A stretch of DNA of 23,423 nucleotides from the NCBI GenBank assembly GCA_004557285.1, contig SFEK01000014.1:1-23423 (forward strand), written 5' to 3'. The notes beneath the pieces were generated by a model, which did not search any database, was not told where the DNA came from, and was given only the letters and a program-made list of their open reading frames with translations. Position numbers and translations under genes: made by a program. This stretch comes from Bacteroidales bacterium. GTDB taxonomy: Bacteria; Bacteroidota; Bacteroidia; Bacteroidales; Bacteroidaceae. Of the stretch, positions 22,536-23,423 are shown piece after piece (position 1 is the stretch's first letter; every line of letters starts with the position of its first letter).

Positions 22536-23114
22536 TTGAAAACCGGAATATTCGGCGGTTCGTTCAACCCCATCCACAATGGCCACATCGCCCTTGCCCA
22601 GTGGCTGCTTGCCGAGGCAAGGCTCGACGAGGTGTGGTTTGTGGTGTCGCCCCACAATCCGCTGAAGCAAGCCCACCACCTGCTGCCCGACCGCCTGCGC
22701 CTCAGCATGGTGCAGCGAGCCCTCGAGCCGCATCCCCGTTTGGTGGCGTGCGATGCAGAGTTTCATCTGCCGCAGCCCTCCTACACATGGATCACCCTGC
22801 AGCACCTGCGCCAAGCCCATCCCCATCGGCAGTTTGTGCTGCTCATCGGCAGCGACAACTGGCACTGCTTCGACCGCTGGAGCCATCCCCACGACATCCT
22901 TGCCCATCACCCCATTGTGATATATCCACGCCCCGGCTGGCCAGTCTGCGCCCACACCCTGCCACAGGGAGTGAGCCTTGCCCACACCCCATTGATGGAC
23001 ATCAGTAGCACAGAGGTGCGCCGCAGGCTGAGGGTAGGGGAGAGCATCACCCATTTGGTGCCGCCCGTGGTGGAGCAGATGCTGAGCGAGGGCAACTTGA
23101 CATGGTATGTGTAG
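22536..23114 (+). CDS. nadD: Nicotinate-nucleotide adenylyltransferase, TTG start
   Basis: NadD joins nicotinate mononucleotide and ATP to form deamido-NAD in NAD biosynthesis. The 192-residue protein has the nucleotidyltransferase start TGIFGGSFNPIHNGHIALAQ, with His14 and His17 of the HxGH-type motif. WFVVSPHNPLK, the substrate-binding FVLLIGSDNW and the C-terminal DISSTEVRRRL follow, as expected for NadD. The start codon must be TTG at 22536: an in-frame TAA lies at 22527-22529, no ATG or GTG lies between, and the next residues already belong to the conserved motif. It is the last gene after yicC and gmk. A missing base in the repeat could in principle hide another start, but TTG fits well. 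Confidence 0.95.
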   Translation: MKTGIFGGSFNPIHNGHIALAQWLLAEARLDEVWFVVSPHNPLKQAHHLLPDRLRLSMVQRALEPHPRLVACDAEFHLPQPSYTWITLQHLRQAHPHRQFVLLIGSDNWHCFDRWSHPHDILAHHPIVIYPRPGWPVCAHTLPQGVSLAHTPLMDISSTEVRRRLRVGESITHLVPPVVEQMLSEGNLTWYV

Positions 23115-23316
23115 CTGCAAACTATGGGAGGGGACATGTCTTTTATTGTTGGCAAATAGCAAGAAAAACTTTTGTTTTTCTGACACCCTGCTTTTTTCAG
23201 ATGCCTTGTTTTTGCGTTTTTTTCGCCCAATGTTTATCCTGTTCTGAAAATCGGCAAATATCGGGGCTTATTCCAAGGCGTTTCCATGGACATTTTGCCT
23301 CTAAAGGCATGGACTT
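23115..23316. other. Intergenic spacer after nadD with a weak A/T hairpin
   Basis: No supported gene is seen here. AGAAAAAC (23162-23169) pairs with GTTTTTCT (23174-23181) around a 4-nt loop, about 48 nt after the nadD stop. The stem is weak and nearly all A/T, so it is only a possible transcription end. T-rich runs follow at 23190-23222. No convincing TAnnTTTG box was found. Confidence 0.4.
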
Positions 23317-23423
23317 CCTGAGTGAATAGAGCATTCACTACTTGAGTGAATAGGGCTTTCACTACTCGAGTGAATAGGGCTTCCACTCCATGAGTGAATG
23401 GGGCTTTCACTCAGCAAGTGAAT
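23317..23423. repeat. 24-bp tandem array of palindrome-containing units, continues past the window
   Basis: Units start at 23317, 23341, 23365, 23389 and 23413 (the last cut by the edge), with an exact 24-bp period and no spacers. The consensus is close to CTTGAGTGAATAGGGCTTTCACTA. Each unit holds an inverted pair, AGTGAA and TTCACT, around about 7 nt. On the minus strand one frame stays open from the edge to a stop at 23301-23303 and would read as octapeptides like IHSSSESP. This could be the tail of a gene outside the window, or chance. Confidence 0.85.

Noticed and set aside
23317..23423. Possible CRISPR array
   Set aside because: The 24-bp units are directly contiguous with no unique spacers, and no cas genes are nearby.

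Overview
The window looks like a chromosomal segment of a Bacteroidales bacterium, most likely Prevotellaceae. Four signs support this. Promoters match the Bacteroidetes -33 TTTG / -7 TAnnTTTG pattern. There is a PorZ-type protein and a second protein with a type IX secretion (T9SS)-like C-terminal tail. A DUF4290 gene sits directly before murA. Most genes lack a Shine-Dalgarno sequence. The assignment is by inspection, with no database search. No rRNA, tRNA, CRISPR array, prophage or intact insertion sequence was seen.

Region 1 (1-9736, minus strand) is a tightly packed run read from a consensus promoter near 9.7 kb: leuS, a YitT-family membrane protein, rdgB (XTP/dITP pyrophosphatase), porZ, a polytopic GT-C-like membrane protein, an acyltransferase-3 family protein and a family 2 glycosyltransferase cut by the window edge. 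Gaps are at most 44 nt and several ends overlap. The last four genes form a cell-surface module: a T9SS component known in Porphyromonas gingivalis to handle anionic LPS, followed by three genes of the kind that build or decorate surface glycans.

Region 2 (9753-14458) holds mutS on the plus strand, divergent from leuS with back-to-back promoters. A secreted Omp28-like protein with a CxxC motif is convergent to mutS. A hairpin that can terminate both transcripts lies between them.

Region 3 (14459-15056) is about 600 bp without a credible gene. It contains inverted copies of a REP-like palindromic element, a 35-bp tandem repeat and a perfect 14-bp inverted repeat abutting the rseP stop codon.

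Region 4 (15057-20969, minus strand) is a housekeeping operon: tsaB, DUF4290, murA, rimM, dxr, rseP. MurA has Asp at the position of the usual catalytic Cys, which predicts fosfomycin insensitivity.

Region 5 (20992-23114, plus strand) is yicC, gmk, nadD, divergent from tsaB. gmk has a perfect Shine-Dalgarno. nadD appears to start with TTG just after a five-unit octamer repeat. The window ends in a 24-bp tandem array.

Most of the window is ordinary core genome. The less explained material is the PorZ-glycan neighbourhood, the repeat-filled spacer at 14.5-15.0 kb, the octamer repeat before nadD and the terminal 24-bp array. I found no clear evidence of a wholly new system.
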